From contig NW_003155244.1 of assembly GCF_000003605.2 (NCBI RefSeq), positions 282,264 to 316,979 on the forward strand: a stretch of 34,716 bases of DNA, written 5' to 3'. Numbering within the stretch: position 1 is the stretch's first letter; each line of letters begins with the position of its first letter. This DNA comes from Saccoglossus kowalevskii. Lineage: Eukaryota; Hemichordata; Enteropneusta; Harrimaniidae. Below, one piece after another: positions 1 through 12,568 of this stretch. The notes under the pieces are model-generated. The model ran no database searches. It was not told the DNA's origin and worked only from the letters and a program-made list of their open reading frames with translations. The position numbers and the translations under genes were made by a program.

Positions 1-1740
1 GGGCTGCACTCTGAAATATTGTAAATCAAGGAGGCATCTCTCTGAAATATCATTGTAAATCAAGGAGGGCTGCACTCTGAAATATCATTGTAAATCAAGG
101 AGGGCTGCACTCTGAAATAGCATTGTACATCAAGGAGGGCATCTATCTGAAATATTGTAAATCAAGAAGGGCTGCACTCTGAAATATCATTGTACATCAA
201 GGAGGGCATTTCTCTGAAATAACATTGTAAATCAAGAAGGGCTGCACTCTGAAATAGCGTTGTATATCAAGGAGGGCTGCACTCTGAAATAACATTGTAA
301 ATCAATGAGGGCTGCACTCTGAAATAACATTGTAAATCAAGGAGAGCTGCACTCTGAAATAACATTGTAAATCAAGGAGGGCTGCACTCTGAAATATCAT
401 TGTAAATCAAGGAGGGCTGCACTGAAATATCATTGTAAATCAAGGAGGGCATCTCTCTGAAATATTGTAAATCAAGGAGGGCTGCACTCTGAAATAACAT
501 TGTAAATCAAAGAAGGCTGCACTCTGAAATAACATTGTAAATCAAGGAGGGCTGCACTCTGAAATATCATTGTAAATCAAGGAGGGCTGCACTGAAATAT
601 CATTGTAAATCAAGGAGGGCATCTCTCTGAAATATCATTGTACATCAAGGAGGGCTGCACTCTGAAATAGCATTGTAAATCAAGGAGGGCATCTCTCTGA
701 AATATCATAATTGTAAATCAAGGAGGGCTGCACTCTGAAATAGCATTGTACATCAAGGAGGGCATCTCTCTGAAATATTGTAAATCAAGGAGGGCTGCAC
801 TCTGAAATAGCGTTGTATATCAAGGAGGGCTGCACTCTGAAATAACATTGTAAATCAATGAGGGCTGCACTCTGAAATAACATTGTAAATCAAGGAGGGC
901 TGCACTCTGAAATAACATTGTAAATCAAGGAGGGCTGCACTCTGAAATATCATTGTAAATCAAGGAGGGCTGCACTGAAATATCATTGTAAATCAAGGAG
1001 GGCATCTCTCTGAAATATTGTAAATCAAGGAGGGCTGCACTCTGAAATAACATTGTAAATCAAGGAGGGCTGCACTCTGAAATAACATTGTAAATCAAGG
1101 AGGGCTGCACTCTGAAATATCATTGTAAATCAAGGAGGGCTGCACTGAAATATCATTGTAAATCAAGGAGGGCATCTCTTTGAAATATCATTGTACATCA
1201 AGGAGGGCTGCACTCTGAAATAGCATTGTAAATCAAGGAGGGCATCACTCTGAAATAGCATTGTACATCAAGCAGGGCATCTCTCTGAAATATTGTAAAT
1301 CAAGGAGGGCTGCACTCTGAAATAGCATTGTACATCAAGGAGGGCATCTCTCTGAAATATTGTAAATCAAGGAGGGCTGCACTCTGAAATATCATTGTAC
1401 ATCAAGGAGGGCTGCATTTTGAAATAGCATTGTACATCAAGGAGGGCATCTCTCTGAAATAGCATTGTACATCAAGGAGGGCATCTCTCTGAAATATTGT
1501 AAATCAAGGAGGGCTGCACTCTGAAATATCATTGTACATCAAGGAGGGCTGCATTTTGAAATAGCATTGTACATCAAGGAGGGCATCTCTCTGAAATAGC
1601 ATTGTACATCAAGGAGGGCTGCACTCTGAAATAGCATTGTACATCAAGGAGGGCATCTCTCTGAAATAGCATTGTACATCAAGGAGGGCTGCACTTTGAA
1701 ATGTGTACATCAAGAAGGGCTGCACTCTAAAATAACACTA
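1..1740. repeat. ~35-bp satellite with higher-order structure
   Basis: About 48 tandem units of ~35 bp begin at the window edge, so the left boundary is not seen. The core is GGGCTGCACTCTGAAAT followed by ATCATTGTAAATCAAGGA. A shorter variant (~31 bp) replaces GCTGCACTC with GCATCTCTC and lacks CATT. Diagnostic variants recur 553 bp apart: the GCGTTG variant at 257 and 810, ATCAATGAGG at 301 and 854, and the CT-deleted ACTGAAAT at 421 and 974 and again at 591 and 1144. This shows a higher-order duplication. A second, ~137-bp period repeats the GCATTTTG variant at 1414 and 1551. Copies decay after about 1690. Confidence 0.97.
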
Positions 1741-1765
1741 CATTAAATAGGGCTTCTTCTAGTCT

Positions 1766-2130
1766 TGACCCCTCCCATTCAGTCCGGACTCCTTCATCCA
1801 GTTCGGACTCCTTCCATCCAGTCTGGACTCCTTCCATCCAGTCTGGACTCCTTCCATCCAGTCTGGACTCCTTCCATCCAGTCTGGACTCCTTCCATCCA
1901 GTCTGGACCCCTTCCATCCAGCCTGGACCCCTTCCATCCAGCCTGGACCTTTCCCATTTAGTCTGACAGCCCCAAATTTAGTCTGAGCCCCCCCCCCCAT
2001 TTAGTCTGAGCCCCTCTCATTTAGTCCGAGCTCTTCCCATTTAGTCTGAGCTCCTCCCATTTAGTTTGGAGCCCTCTAATCTAATCTGGACCCCTCCAAT
2101 CTAGTCTGGACCCCTCCAATCTATTTTGAT
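1766..2130. repeat. 20-bp pyrimidine-rich minisatellite
   Basis: The exact period is 20 bp, with unit CTTCCATCCAGTCTGGACTC, cleanest from 1800 to 1950. It decays rightward into CCCATTTAGTCTGAGCCCCT-like copies and then ATCTAGTCTGGACCCCTCCA copies. A run of C lies at about 1987-1998. Open frames on both strands here arise only from the repeat and are not genes. Confidence 0.95.
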
Positions 2131-2449
2131 CTCCTTCTTCATAGTGCGATTCCAATTCAATCTTTGTCTAGCTTGTCTCATCTTGTCACTGTACATCTCT
2201 TCCTAGTAAATCAAAAATTCCCATCAGTATTACACAATAACCAAAATTCAAAGTTGACATAGAACAAATTAAATATATCATTATTTTTTTTATTTTCAAT
2301 TTTTGTAATCATAAAAAGAGAAAATGTTTTTTTCTTTAAATACAACTCTCAGAGTAGTTTGATTTTTAAGTGCTCCCAGTTATTGTTTTTTTCTAAGAAG
2401 CTTGTTTAGTATGTGTAATATGTTCATCTCATTGTGAGGGTAAAATTCA
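2131..2449. other. AT-rich spacer, no feature seen
   Basis: Low-complexity AT-rich sequence lies between the 20-bp array and the promoter-like segment. I see no convincing coding frame, RNA gene or repeat. Confidence 0.6.
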
Positions 2450-3034
2450 GTGCTAAAAGACGTCACAACTTGCCCTAGCCCTAGCCCTAGTCCTGCCAAG
2501 AAAATGCGGAAGACTGTTGTAAAAAGGGTGATTAGAACTGTCTGTTACCCTAGTCTGAGACATGTCTAGAAATTGCAATTGTAGTGTAGTTCCTCCGGGA
2601 TTGCTAATTAGTATGCAAGGCATGTAGTTCCCCCTTTGCATTTGATGAAGTATATTGGATTGCTTGAGACTGCATCGTTCCATCACCGGCAATCTAACGT
2701 GAAACCGTAGGTGTGTTATTATTATTCATGACCTTTAAGAACTCTCTCTGTGATTGGACCACATGGTGGCAGTATCAGTACGTAGCACAAGCCAAACCCA
2801 GCCCACTTTGAATGTGGCAAAGACAGTGACAACATCTGATAGAGTTCAGTTGCTGTTGCCTCTCCAGGGCTTATTACTGTAGCTGACCAGTGGTGCTATT
2901 TTGTTATTTCGTGTGTTTTTTTTGGGAAAAGACAGCCACACATTTACGTTAATTGTGTACTTAGAAGATATGTGTACATGTAGATATTTGTCTAGAGTTC
3001 TCTTGGCATTGTGATTAACCGTACATCATTTGTA
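2450..3034 (+). promoter_or_regulatory. Putative promoter and 5' UTR of the APBB gene
   Basis: This stretch is richer in GC and CpG than its surroundings. It carries a near-CRE sequence AGACGTCA (about 2458-2465) and an inverted CCAAT box ATTGG (2753-2757). It precedes a short open frame ending at a strong donor (3062). The stop codon TAG at 2993 is in frame with ATG 3035 and limits that frame upstream. No TATA box is obvious and the transcription start cannot be placed. The assignment is inferred from position and composition only. Confidence 0.35.
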
Positions 3035-3062
3035 ATGGGATTGATGCGAGAATTTGATAATG
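3035..3062 (+). CDS. Candidate first coding exon of APBB-like gene
   Basis: ATG at 3035 has G at -3 and G at +4. It opens nine codons (MGLMREFDN) plus one base, then meets the donor G|GTAAGAAT. That leaves phase 1, exactly what the acceptor at 8081 needs: the next exon begins with two bases of a codon, so G plus CC would give Ala. Nothing in nine residues shows homology, so the support is the Kozak context, the donor and the phase match only. An alternative is that this is a 5' UTR exon, with translation starting at ATG 8180 in the next exon, which has an excellent Kozak context (ACC before ATGG). Confidence 0.4.
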
Positions 3063-4220
3063 GTAAGAATTTTATTTTTTGTTTCATGCATTCATAAGAC
3101 AGCAGTAGATAGATAAATTATCCCTTCCTTTTATATTACTTTACATCTTAAGATCCTTTAGATAAAATTATCTGTGACCCAATTTGACTCTATCTCATCA
3201 ATAACATCATAGAGCTGCTTACATGTAATCAGTAGCTGTACTGGTACATGTACCTGTCTTCATTATACCCAGCTTAAGTGCCCATCGTTTGATGAAATGT
3301 ATCCATTTCTCATTTGGGGAGTATTTCCTAGGAAATTTTGCCTTGAAGAGTGAGAAACCCCATAGTGTATCAATGATTTGACTGAAATATTGAAACAACC
3401 ATTTAAATATTATCCATATTTTTTTTTTTCACAGACTTCATTACATTTCTGTGTTGAGTGCTTTTCAGGGAAACAATAATATTTTATCTATGTAATGGAA
3501 TTCCAATGTTTTCCTCGTCTTGGTTTCACTTGACAGCGAATAACTGACTAACTTGTTCACACTCTGTCTAATGTCTGCGCCTTCAAAGAAGAGGCACATT
3601 AATGGGATTTTTCTCATTAACAGGCCACATATACTGGCCTATTGTACTGTTGGTTAGATAGCCATGGTATTATTTGGACATGCATCTCAATATTTCATCC
3701 CAAAGACGCATAATCACTTTCGAATTTAAATATTCTTACATAGTAATATTAAAATTTGTTAATAATTTCTTCTTCTGAGATTCATGTTTAAGTTTTTCTT
3801 TACCATAGCGTTTTCTCATTGACATAGTATTCAGTCAGGCTAGAGTGGAATTTTAGTACATACGGTACAACTTAACATAAAATAGTAAAGTGACAGTTTT
3901 TGTTTTTATTTGCTATGAATTATTCAACTTCTCAGTAGGTCAAACGGACAGCATTTCTATTAAACTGATTTGAAAAATAAAATAAAGGGAGGCATATTAA
4001 TTTATTTTATAAGACTTGATGACAGAAAATAGATATTTGTGTCCGTTTTTATAAATTATCTCCTTTTTTATAAATTATCTCCTTTTTTCTCCAGACAGTT
4101 TAATTGACCATATTCTCTTGTGTAATGGCAATGGTTGGCCATATATCTACTTTCAAAGAGTCTGTGGCTGTACAAAAGTCAACAATTAAATTCTATATTT
4201 GATTTTAGGAAGACCAAAGT

Positions 4221-4540
4221 CACTGTGATTATCTGTCTCATTTGCCCCAGTGAAATGCTCACTGTGTTTCCCTGTCTCATTTGCCCCAGTGAAATGCTCA
4301 CTGTGTTTCCCTGTCTCATTTGCCCCAGTGAAATGCTCACTGTGTTTCCCTGTCTCATTTGCCCCAGTGAAATGCTCACTGTGATTATCTGTCTCATTTG
4401 CCCCAGTGAAATGTTCACTGTGATTCCCTGTCTCATTTGCCCCAGTGAAATGCTCACTGTGTTTCCCTGTCTCATTTGCCCCAGTGAAAATGTTCACTGT
4501 GATTCCCTGTCTCATTTGCCCCAGTGAAAATGTTCACTGA
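4221..4540. repeat. 39-bp minisatellite, ~8 copies
   Basis: The unit begins CTGTCTCATTTGCCCCAGTG and continues AAATGCTCACTGTGTTTCC. Variants end GTGTTTCC, GTGATTATC or GTGATTCCC. The last two copies gain an A (AAAATG) and become 40 bp. Because 39 is a multiple of three, several frames on both strands stay open across the array and read as 13-residue repeats. There is no start context, codon bias or flanking exon signal to make them genes. Confidence 0.96.
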
Positions 4541-6127
4541 TATTAACCTTTCTGATTCTCTAAAAATGAATTAATGAATTTTTAAAACAAACACATGATT
4601 TTTAAAAAGGCAGTCATTATGTATGAAAGATCCAAATTGTTAAGTTTTGTTACAATACAAGTACATGTCGGTTGTTTCTGACTATGCGTAAGTCATCTTT
4701 GTGTAGGATTATCATCCTTCCATATTGAATGAGCTGCTTACTTCATAAAAAAGGGAAATAGTTTAGATTTCTTATTAGATGGTGAATGGCTGGTCCTAAT
4801 TTCTTTTGTTATTACTTGATTAAAGATTTAGAAAATTTCTTGTACTAATGTGAAGTAATCAAAAATTTATTTCCTATGAACATTTCCAATGTTATTTCCG
4901 AAAAATGAATCACACCGATTTCCTTGTTATTGTATTCATTGAATCTATGTGTTAGTACTTTGAACTGTAAAGTTTACTAGTGTCACCTCTCACAACGTAA
5001 ACTAGAATAATTTTGTTGATTCAAAATCGTTGATTAAGTAAGATTTGTAGCACATAGCAAAATTTGTAGAAAAGTACATTCAGTACGTATGCACAAAATG
5101 TTTCACCAAATTTTTAGCGAGGAGGAGGGGGTGATAGCATTTGAAAGGTTAAGGAATGTTTATGGTTGATTAATCTATGCGTGGTACAACTAATGACCTG
5201 TCTTACTTCCCCTAATTAACCTCTTGTAATGATTGCTTTGATAAATTTGGCGGAAATCAAACAGCTGAATTTGAAATGTTGCATTCAGTGTTTATTGTGA
5301 ATATTTTGTAAGTGTTTGTAGCTGTGTCACAGGAATTTTTGTACAAAGGTTATTTGTACATTGTGACAAAATTTTAGTTCATCTTGGGGTGGACATCCAG
5401 GAATTTTCACTGCCTGGCAACCATCATGGTGAAAACAAAGGCAGAAAACTCTCAGAAAACTGTAATTTGTTGATAATAAGATAGTATTTGACCTGAAAAT
5501 ATATATATATATCAGTGTACCCATGTTTTCCTTGAATTACTTGTTATGTAGGATAGAATTATTCCTTTGCTCCTCGTTCAATGGTTCTGTCATATTGCGG
5601 CCGTTTCGCTGTAATATTTATGAACGCTTCCTATTTAATTCCAGCATTTTAGAATAAATTTTGACGGCATTTCAACATTACCTTGTGAATTCTCAAATAA
5701 GTGTAAATAAGACTAGTACGTTATAATGAAACCGAATAAAACATTTATTGTATGAAAAATTGAATTGGAGTGTATGATGCAAGGTCATATAAAAGTGATT
5801 GCGCTTGTAGAATAAAACATGGCTTTGAGTTGACCTGAAACTGTTGGAATTTATTATTAATAAAATTACCTGCCTTTCGCTGTTTAAGTTTTGTTCCCAG
5901 ATCGGCTGACTAGAAGAGATTACCTATAGTTCAAATTTCATTCCCAACAGTAGCATTTTATCTTGCACATATGTTTCAATGCCGAGATGTCGTTTCTGGT
6001 AATAATTGTAATTACTCACCATTTTATGTTGCTATCTTGAATTATGTAGTTTAATTTAAAATTTTTTTAAAAATGTTCATTATAGGTGAGTGTCTGAAAT
6101 GATCTAAATTTGTTCATGGGTCGAATT

Positions 6128-6338
6128 TACTGTAAAATACTTTATTTTCCCTTTGAATTAATTTTCGCTATTTTCGCTGAAAGAACGATTTTGTGAAAAT
6201 AAAATCCAGTGAATATACCTTTTTTCCTATATTTACATTCAACTCGTCAAAAATCAGTGAAAATAAATTCCACACAAAACACCCAATAAGCCTTTTCAGC
6301 GAAAATTAATTCCAGCTAAAATAAAGTATTCTACAGTA
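6128..6338. mobile_element. 211-bp MITE with long terminal inverted repeats
   Basis: The left end TACTGTAAAATACTTTATTT is matched by the reverse complement of the right end (TACTGTAGAATACTTTATTT). The inverted match resumes after a short mismatch as GAATTAATTTTCGCT. If the outermost TA on each side is the target duplication, the repeats begin CTGTA, which fits a TA-targeting, Tc1/mariner-type non-autonomous element. It has no coding capacity. The superfamily is an inference from the TA flanks; the inverted repeats are visible directly. Confidence 0.8.
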
Positions 6339-8081
6339 GTATATGTCCATTGAAAAAATAAACTCATATTTTATAAACATTTTTAACAGTACCCGCTGAT
6401 AATGTAAAATTAAGTTTATACATTCAAAAATTAATGTAGAAATTAGAAAAAAAATCATGGCGTGAGTAAGCAATGATCAAAATGTGTAGGATGTGTTACA
6501 ATTTGTATTGCATTCTGGGTAGCCACACCCTTATATTCAACTGCATGTGTTTCAGGCTTTTAAAAAATAATTTCATGAAATAAAAACAAAAAAATAAATT
6601 GTCTTTTATCATACATACATGTAGTATTTACCAGTTACTTTGAGTATGTGTATGGTTTTTATTACTTTAGAGGTAATTGTGGTTAAAACTTAGATCTGCT
6701 AGCTGGCTAATTAAATCGTATTGCTTGATGCCCTCTGGGCTATGTAACACCATTCTACTAGGCTAAATTAAATGACTCTTGCTAGCCTGCTTAGAAATTG
6801 TGTATCATGCGGTAAACATTATCTCTTTCTAAATGAACTCTGTCGTTTCTAACCTGTTTTGTTTACAGATAGAAGGTTTTTGGTTGACACATGATTGTGC
6901 AACTCTTTGTGGAATATTTTCTAAAAGGAAAATATTTTAGCACAACTCAAAATACAGCAGATTTCTGTGGTCATCGTGAGCATTATACTTTTCAACATGA
7001 GTTTTATGGTGCCAATAGTTTCAGGAATTCATGAATATGATTCTGATGAAGTAATATGTTTAGGGTCTTCTCTTTGAACCCAGCTGGTCATCATGTCAGT
7101 GTTTTTGTCTGTCATATGCGAGTAATACAGTGAAGCTATCAGCAAATTTATTTTTGCCTCATTACTTGTCAATAAATTCAGTCAAATGATGAATGATTAG
7201 TAGAACCTATAGCTTGCTTGAGGTGACGTACTCGTCGATTATACCCACCAACGTTCACTGCGTGATCATAGGTTTCTTATAGTCTAGCTCACTCAATGTT
7301 ACACGCAAGCATTTTTTAATTACACTTAAAACCTCTTAAATGAAAATCCATTTACGTCAGCAAAACCTACATATTTTAAATCCATGCATTAGTCTGTCAT
7401 AATGTATTTTGATGATTTGACCGTCTGTATGAACTTTGACTCGATCAAACCAATGAAACCTATCACCGATTTCCCACACTTGTGAAGGCCTCTTAATTTG
7501 CAGGCTTTGATGTGTTGTTCAGATTGAGTTGTTTTCCTATTAATTTTACGAGTTTCATTCGTGGTAACACCTGCCCTGTTTGATACATATCTCTATAATA
7601 TCTGTATATTTAATTATTCCACGTTGACACAAACGGATATTACAAGGTGTTCAACTTGAGATTGCTTTTTTATTGGTGTTTCTAATTAATTTTTGCAGTT
7701 AAATTTTCATTGGCAATTATAGGCAGTAGTGTATTAGTATTAAAAAAAAATTATATTAACCTGGAAATGAGATGCTGTTATTATTTTTATCACTGTGACT
7801 TGATTTAATATGCTTGGGATGACTAACTTTTCTCAAAAGTAACCATTGTGCCCTCAAAGTCAATATGACAAATCACTGATGCTAACTGATTTTGATATTG
7901 AACAGAATATTGATATTTAAACTAAATAAGAGGTAACATGAGTTTTTTTTCTTGAATATCTTTCTCCAGAAGTTACCAAAATGACCAATTGACTCCCTAC
8001 AATAATCCATACACTGTTGTGTTTTCCATAAAAACTTATGTGCATAAAATTGATATGTCTTAATGTGTTTTTTTTTCACAG

Positions 8082-9490
8082 CCAACCAAGGCCCAGTGTC
8101 GACCATCATAAATCCAAGTTATGTGAACAGTTTGGACTTACAGGCCAATCAACAGTCAAATGGAGAAAAACCAACAACCATGGCCATTGCTACAGATGAC
8201 GCCAATAGGAATTTTTCCTCCTCTGCAAAAGAACATTTCACAGCCGCTTTGGAAAATGATCTTCGAATTATTGCTCTGGAGCAAATTGTGGGCCCAGACT
8301 TGGACTTCCCAAATCTGTATAACCTGGAGAACGCTGCCAATAGCAAACGCAACAATAAGAGCCGAAAAAAGTATGCGACGACTGATTTATCCGCAATGGG
8401 AATCGATTTGACAAAAGATCCCAGCGTTAACTTTCATTCGCCTGATGGTGACACTAGCTCAACGACAACAACTGAAGATGAGAGCGATGATTGTGAGAAA
8501 AAGAAGAAGAAAGCAGACTTGTTTGCTGATATTGACTTTATTGATGATGGAGTTGAGGAGGTAGAAGATTCCGAAGAAGATGAAGAGGATGAGGATGAAG
8601 AGGAAGATGATGACGTAGAGACGGATGAAATTGAAGAAGATGATGGAGGGGATTGTGAAAGTGATGAGACTGGAACAGTTGATGAGGACGATGATAAAGT
8701 TTATTATGAATCTACTGATAGAGACAGTGAACTGGAATGTATTGATCCAGGTACTGAGTCCCTGAATGAGGACAATGACACTGCAACATTAACCAGAAAT
8801 TCTGGTCCAGGATTTCTAAGTTACTACGCTAGCTTAGAATCTTCGGCTGCCAGATACATTGGCATTGGATCTGGCGAGAGCCCGGCATCCTCAAGTGTAC
8901 AAAGTGTTTATTCCGATTCTGAAGTGGACATGAAAGGTGTGATGTACGAACCATTGCAACATGAAACACCTTACTCAGAACAACAAACCACAGATAGCAG
9001 CACGGACTGTGAGTCCACCTATGAAATGCTCTATAAAAGTTTTAGTATGCGGCACAGCCAAGAACGTGAACTTGAGGAAGAGCAAGCCTATCTTGGCAGA
9101 ACATTATCACCTTATGAGGGACAGCCAGACTTTGGCTATGCCAGTGAGACGTCCTACGAGGACAAAACTCCCGGCGACACCATTCGCGATAAGTGTTTGA
9201 GCGGTAACTCTGACCTTTGTACTGTACCAAATAAACAATCTAAAGGTGGATACAATCAACATGGTGCCTCTTCATCCACTTCCGCTATAACTACAAACTC
9301 CACCTGTCTCAGTAAAGGCATCACCAAGAGCCTGTCTCTGCCTCCCGGATGGCGAGAGGTAACGGACAGTTCGGGAACCTATTACTGGCACGTGCCTAGC
9401 GGTACAACACAGTGGAGCCCACCATCTCCAGTGCCACAATCAAAAGCAAAGCATCAGGCAGCTGTACCAAAACGGTGGTCAACGGGACAG
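8082..9490 (+). CDS. FE65/APBB-family adaptor, N-terminal and WW-domain exon
   Basis: This 1409-nt exon, bounded by TTTTTTCACAG and CAG|GTAAGG, carries 469 full codons and starts two bases into a codon. In order it encodes a polar N-terminus with an in-frame, well-placed ATG at 8180; a basic motif [14 protein letters not shown] (about 8359-8400), close to the APBB2 motif RKKYALTN..AMG; a Glu/Asp-rich tract (about 8550-8700); [13 protein letters not shown] (about 8812-8850), close to an APBB2 NYYADLETSA motif; and a full WW domain at 9338-9424. The WW domain has Trp codons at 9350 and 9413, 21 residues apart, with the core [16 protein letters not shown]65 proteins are adaptors that bind the cytoplasmic tail of amyloid precursor protein and act in cytoplasm and nucleus. 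Here the WW domain would bind proline-rich partners. The long acidic tract before the WW domain is a family trait. Intron retention would end the protein 15 codons past the donor. Family confidence is high; the APBB2-like label rests on remembered motifs. Confidence 0.95.
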
Positions 9491-12400
9491 GTAAGGTTTC
9501 TTTTATTGTGTTCTCTGTGTTATTGCTTAAAACTTTGATGAAAGGAAAGAGAGGGTTTAGTAGTTGTGACAGCGTTTATTTGATGTGGTAATGTGAGTGT
9601 CTTTGAGATGTTGCTGTTTGTGTAATTGCTTGGTAATGGTAGCAGAATGGGATTCCTATTATGTTGTCTTATGATACAGGATGGCGTATTGATTATTTTC
9701 ATGGAATGGTTAAGCTGCATTTGGTGCAAACATTAGTGAAATCTGTCTGTCCGTATGTCATTGTTAACTATGTTGCCACAGAGCATGAATTATTTCTTAC
9801 ATGTGCAACAATTAACGGCATCTTTCCAATAAAGTCATGTCTTTTGTACATTGAAATGCTGCTATGATGTGCATTGTGGACAGATGAAAGGAAGGCTTGT
9901 GCTCAGCATCAACAATGTTTTGATGACTAGTCATTCATCGTGTGAAACACACTTTTTAAGAATTTACACTATTGTATTTGTTCTATTAAAGGTGCGTGCG
10001 TAAATGACAGATCCAAATGAGACGTATATTTCAATGATCTAGCCTAGAATAAATGCAGTTTTCAGTTTATATGTACTTCCCTTGGGGATGCATTTCAGAG
10101 CAAATATGCTGTTCTTAATGATGAACAACCGCAGAAACAAAGTTTTCTTGAATGACCTAGCTGTCACACATTTACGTCATTTCTACGTCAAAACAGCACG
10201 TCATTACAAAAGGGCATGACTTATTCGATAGGTGCTTTACAATCTGAACTGGGAATTTGTAACGAAAACCTATATTAATAATTACTAATTGTTTCACAGA
10301 ATAAATATGAATGATACAGATATTGAAGTTATTACTTTACTTATCAATAATTTGGTTGGATAATTGAAACAAGTCTTGGTTTGTGATGTTTCCCTTGTGA
10401 GTGGCAAGCATCCTACATAAAAGGATTCCTTGTCACATTGTTTGCCATGTCTATCTGTCTCTACGTTGATACCTTCATATAATTGAGATGCCCTTACACC
10501 GTATAAATAGAAACCAATTTGGTAGCCTATTTTCTGATAACGTAGTTGTTTCTTTATAACAGACAACAACAGACTTGAAAATTGAATTGTTAGGATATTA
10601 TAAATTAATTTTCCAGCGGTACTTTAATGTCTGATCAAATAAAACTCGTCTTTTGACAGTCAAAAACTTTGTAATATTCAGCATAAATTGGGACCTGATG
10701 GCTGCTATGGAATTGTGGTCTTTTATAAATTGTATGAATATAGGGAGTATTAAAATACAATGAGGGGTGGTCAGTAATTCTAATTCACAGTTAAATAATT
10801 TTGAAGGTAATTTATTGCTAAATTTTAGTACTTAGAGTGAATTTCACATTCCAAGTATACAGTATATCAAATTTGAAATCATTTATAAATAAATTAGGGA
10901 AATACAAGGAGCCTTGACATTTTTCAGTCACTATGTTGAAATTTGTCAACAAATTTATAATTCCAAAACTACCCGTATCCTCTGATTTTGATAATTTGTT
11001 ATAATATTAAATTTGAGTGATTAATAATTCATAGTGGGTTTAGTGTTTGCTCACCGGTAGTGAATGCTGCGTTTGTAGGTTGGTGATATTGAGGAATGTT
11101 GAATAACATTTAGTAGTAGCTGTATGTTGACACCATATCCAGAATTTGTTGATGGTTGCTTGCTGTTTTGTTCATGCTCGTCACCATCACAGTTAATATC
11201 AGATTGTTGTTTTGATAAACAACGCTGATTAAAGTTAGATTTCAGTGATAACAAATTCTAACATTCTATCATCTATAGTATGTGCTTTAATTTGAAAATG
11301 AAATGAAAGAAAATTACAGAAAAAAATTGGCAATGAAATAAAAACTGCGAAACTGCATCCAAATTTTATTTATTTGATACAAGCATGTATAAGTAAGGTT
11401 GAAATCTTCAGCTCAGAAATTGTTGTCATGTTTTATATCATCCATCTGTGTGATATGGAATAAAATCTGTAATTATAAGTTTTCTCCCACTTCTGTTTTT
11501 CTCCAATTTCATTTTTTCCCAGCATTGATATAAATTTCTTTCACTTCCTTATTAACTTAGTGCCCGTGGGACATAAATATGTAAAATTGAGTAGATATTG
11601 AATTTCAAACCAATTTCCATTTGAAAACCTCCTCCTATATGGCAAGTGGTACAAAATGTATAAGCCATTTGAACAGGTCAAGGAGAAACGTAAAAACTTC
11701 AGAGTGAGGAGGAAACAAGGAGAAATCTTCTGTTTATGTGCATTTTATTTTTAAGTAATCAATTTTGCTTACATTGTTTCTGTAATACAAATGAAATGAG
11801 GAATACTTCTTAGGAATGCTTAGAATTAGGTGTAAAATATATTTCTGTTGTGTATTACATAATAAGTTGATACACTATTTGTCCTGCCTTGAGCAAAGCA
11901 GTGTGTTATTTAACAATTAATATTTTGTTAATAAACCTACATAATTATTCAAAACTTTTGATGACTACCTGGAGGCAATGGGAAATTATGTCCATTTAAT
12001 CCAAAATTAGCACAAAAATTATCGAAAAATGTATTAAAATAGGCAATTATTATAGCAAAATGTTTGGTGGGAAAAATTATGGCATTCAAAATATTTAAAA
12101 AAAATCATGCCATTTAGAATTGTGGTAAATAAAAATGGGATTAAAGTTGATAGTTTTGCTTTTAATATAAATTTTAGCATGAAACCTCTATAATGGTATT
12201 ACTTTAACTTATTCAGGAAACTTCTGGTACTTGATTTTTCGAGAACAAAATCATTTCGTTTTAAGAAACCTTGAAATGTAGCATTACCGATTCCATTGGG
12301 AGATCTGCACTTAAATGTAAATGCTGGTTTTTGTTCCATTTGCTCCACGTTCCAATTGTAGAGTTACTAAAACACTTCCGTTGGTTTTGCTCCAATCTTC

Positions 12401-12568
12401 CGAACACCTGAATTGAGTATGAATTTCTCTAAATCATGCAATCTAGATTGTCATGTGCCCCCTTCCCAAATAGAATTAAGCATTTGTGCATCATGACAAT
12501 ATCACCAAATTTAACAGAAATAAAGTGAGTGACTCAAATTTGCATTGAATAATCCGAATTGTAGAACA

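Larger units (their letters stand above)
3063..8081 (+). other. First intron (5.0 kb), if exon 3035-3062 is real
   Basis: AT-rich, stop-dense sequence holds the 39-bp array (4221-4540), a short 19-bp duplication of ATAAATTATCTCC (about 4046-4084), an (AT)n tract near 5500 and a MITE (6128-6338). It ends in the acceptor TTTTTTTTCACAG. No further exon, RNA gene or gene-sized open frame was recognised. Other 5' exons cannot be excluded. Confidence 0.5.

Noticed and set aside
1-1740. Regular ~35-bp repeats that could be mistaken for a CRISPR array
   Set aside because: Repeats are contiguous with no unique spacers, and the context is an animal intron-containing gene.
1727-2000. Overlapping short open frames on both strands with WMEGVQTGW-like peptide repeats
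   Set aside because: They follow the 20-bp minisatellite exactly and have no start context, homology or splice signals.
2471-2490. CCCTAG repeats resembling telomeric sequence
   Set aside because: Only about three units, and CCCTAG is not the animal telomere unit CCCTAA.
2764-2800. GTGGCAGTATC followed by GTAGC, reminiscent of the 5' part of U4 snRNA
   Set aside because: The match is short, interrupted and not followed by the rest of a U4 gene or an Sm site that I can recognise.
4135-4527. Open frames encoding a 13-residue repeat (CLICPSEMLTVFP)
   Set aside because: The 39-bp period is a multiple of three, so several frames on both strands stay open at once; this is a repeat artefact.
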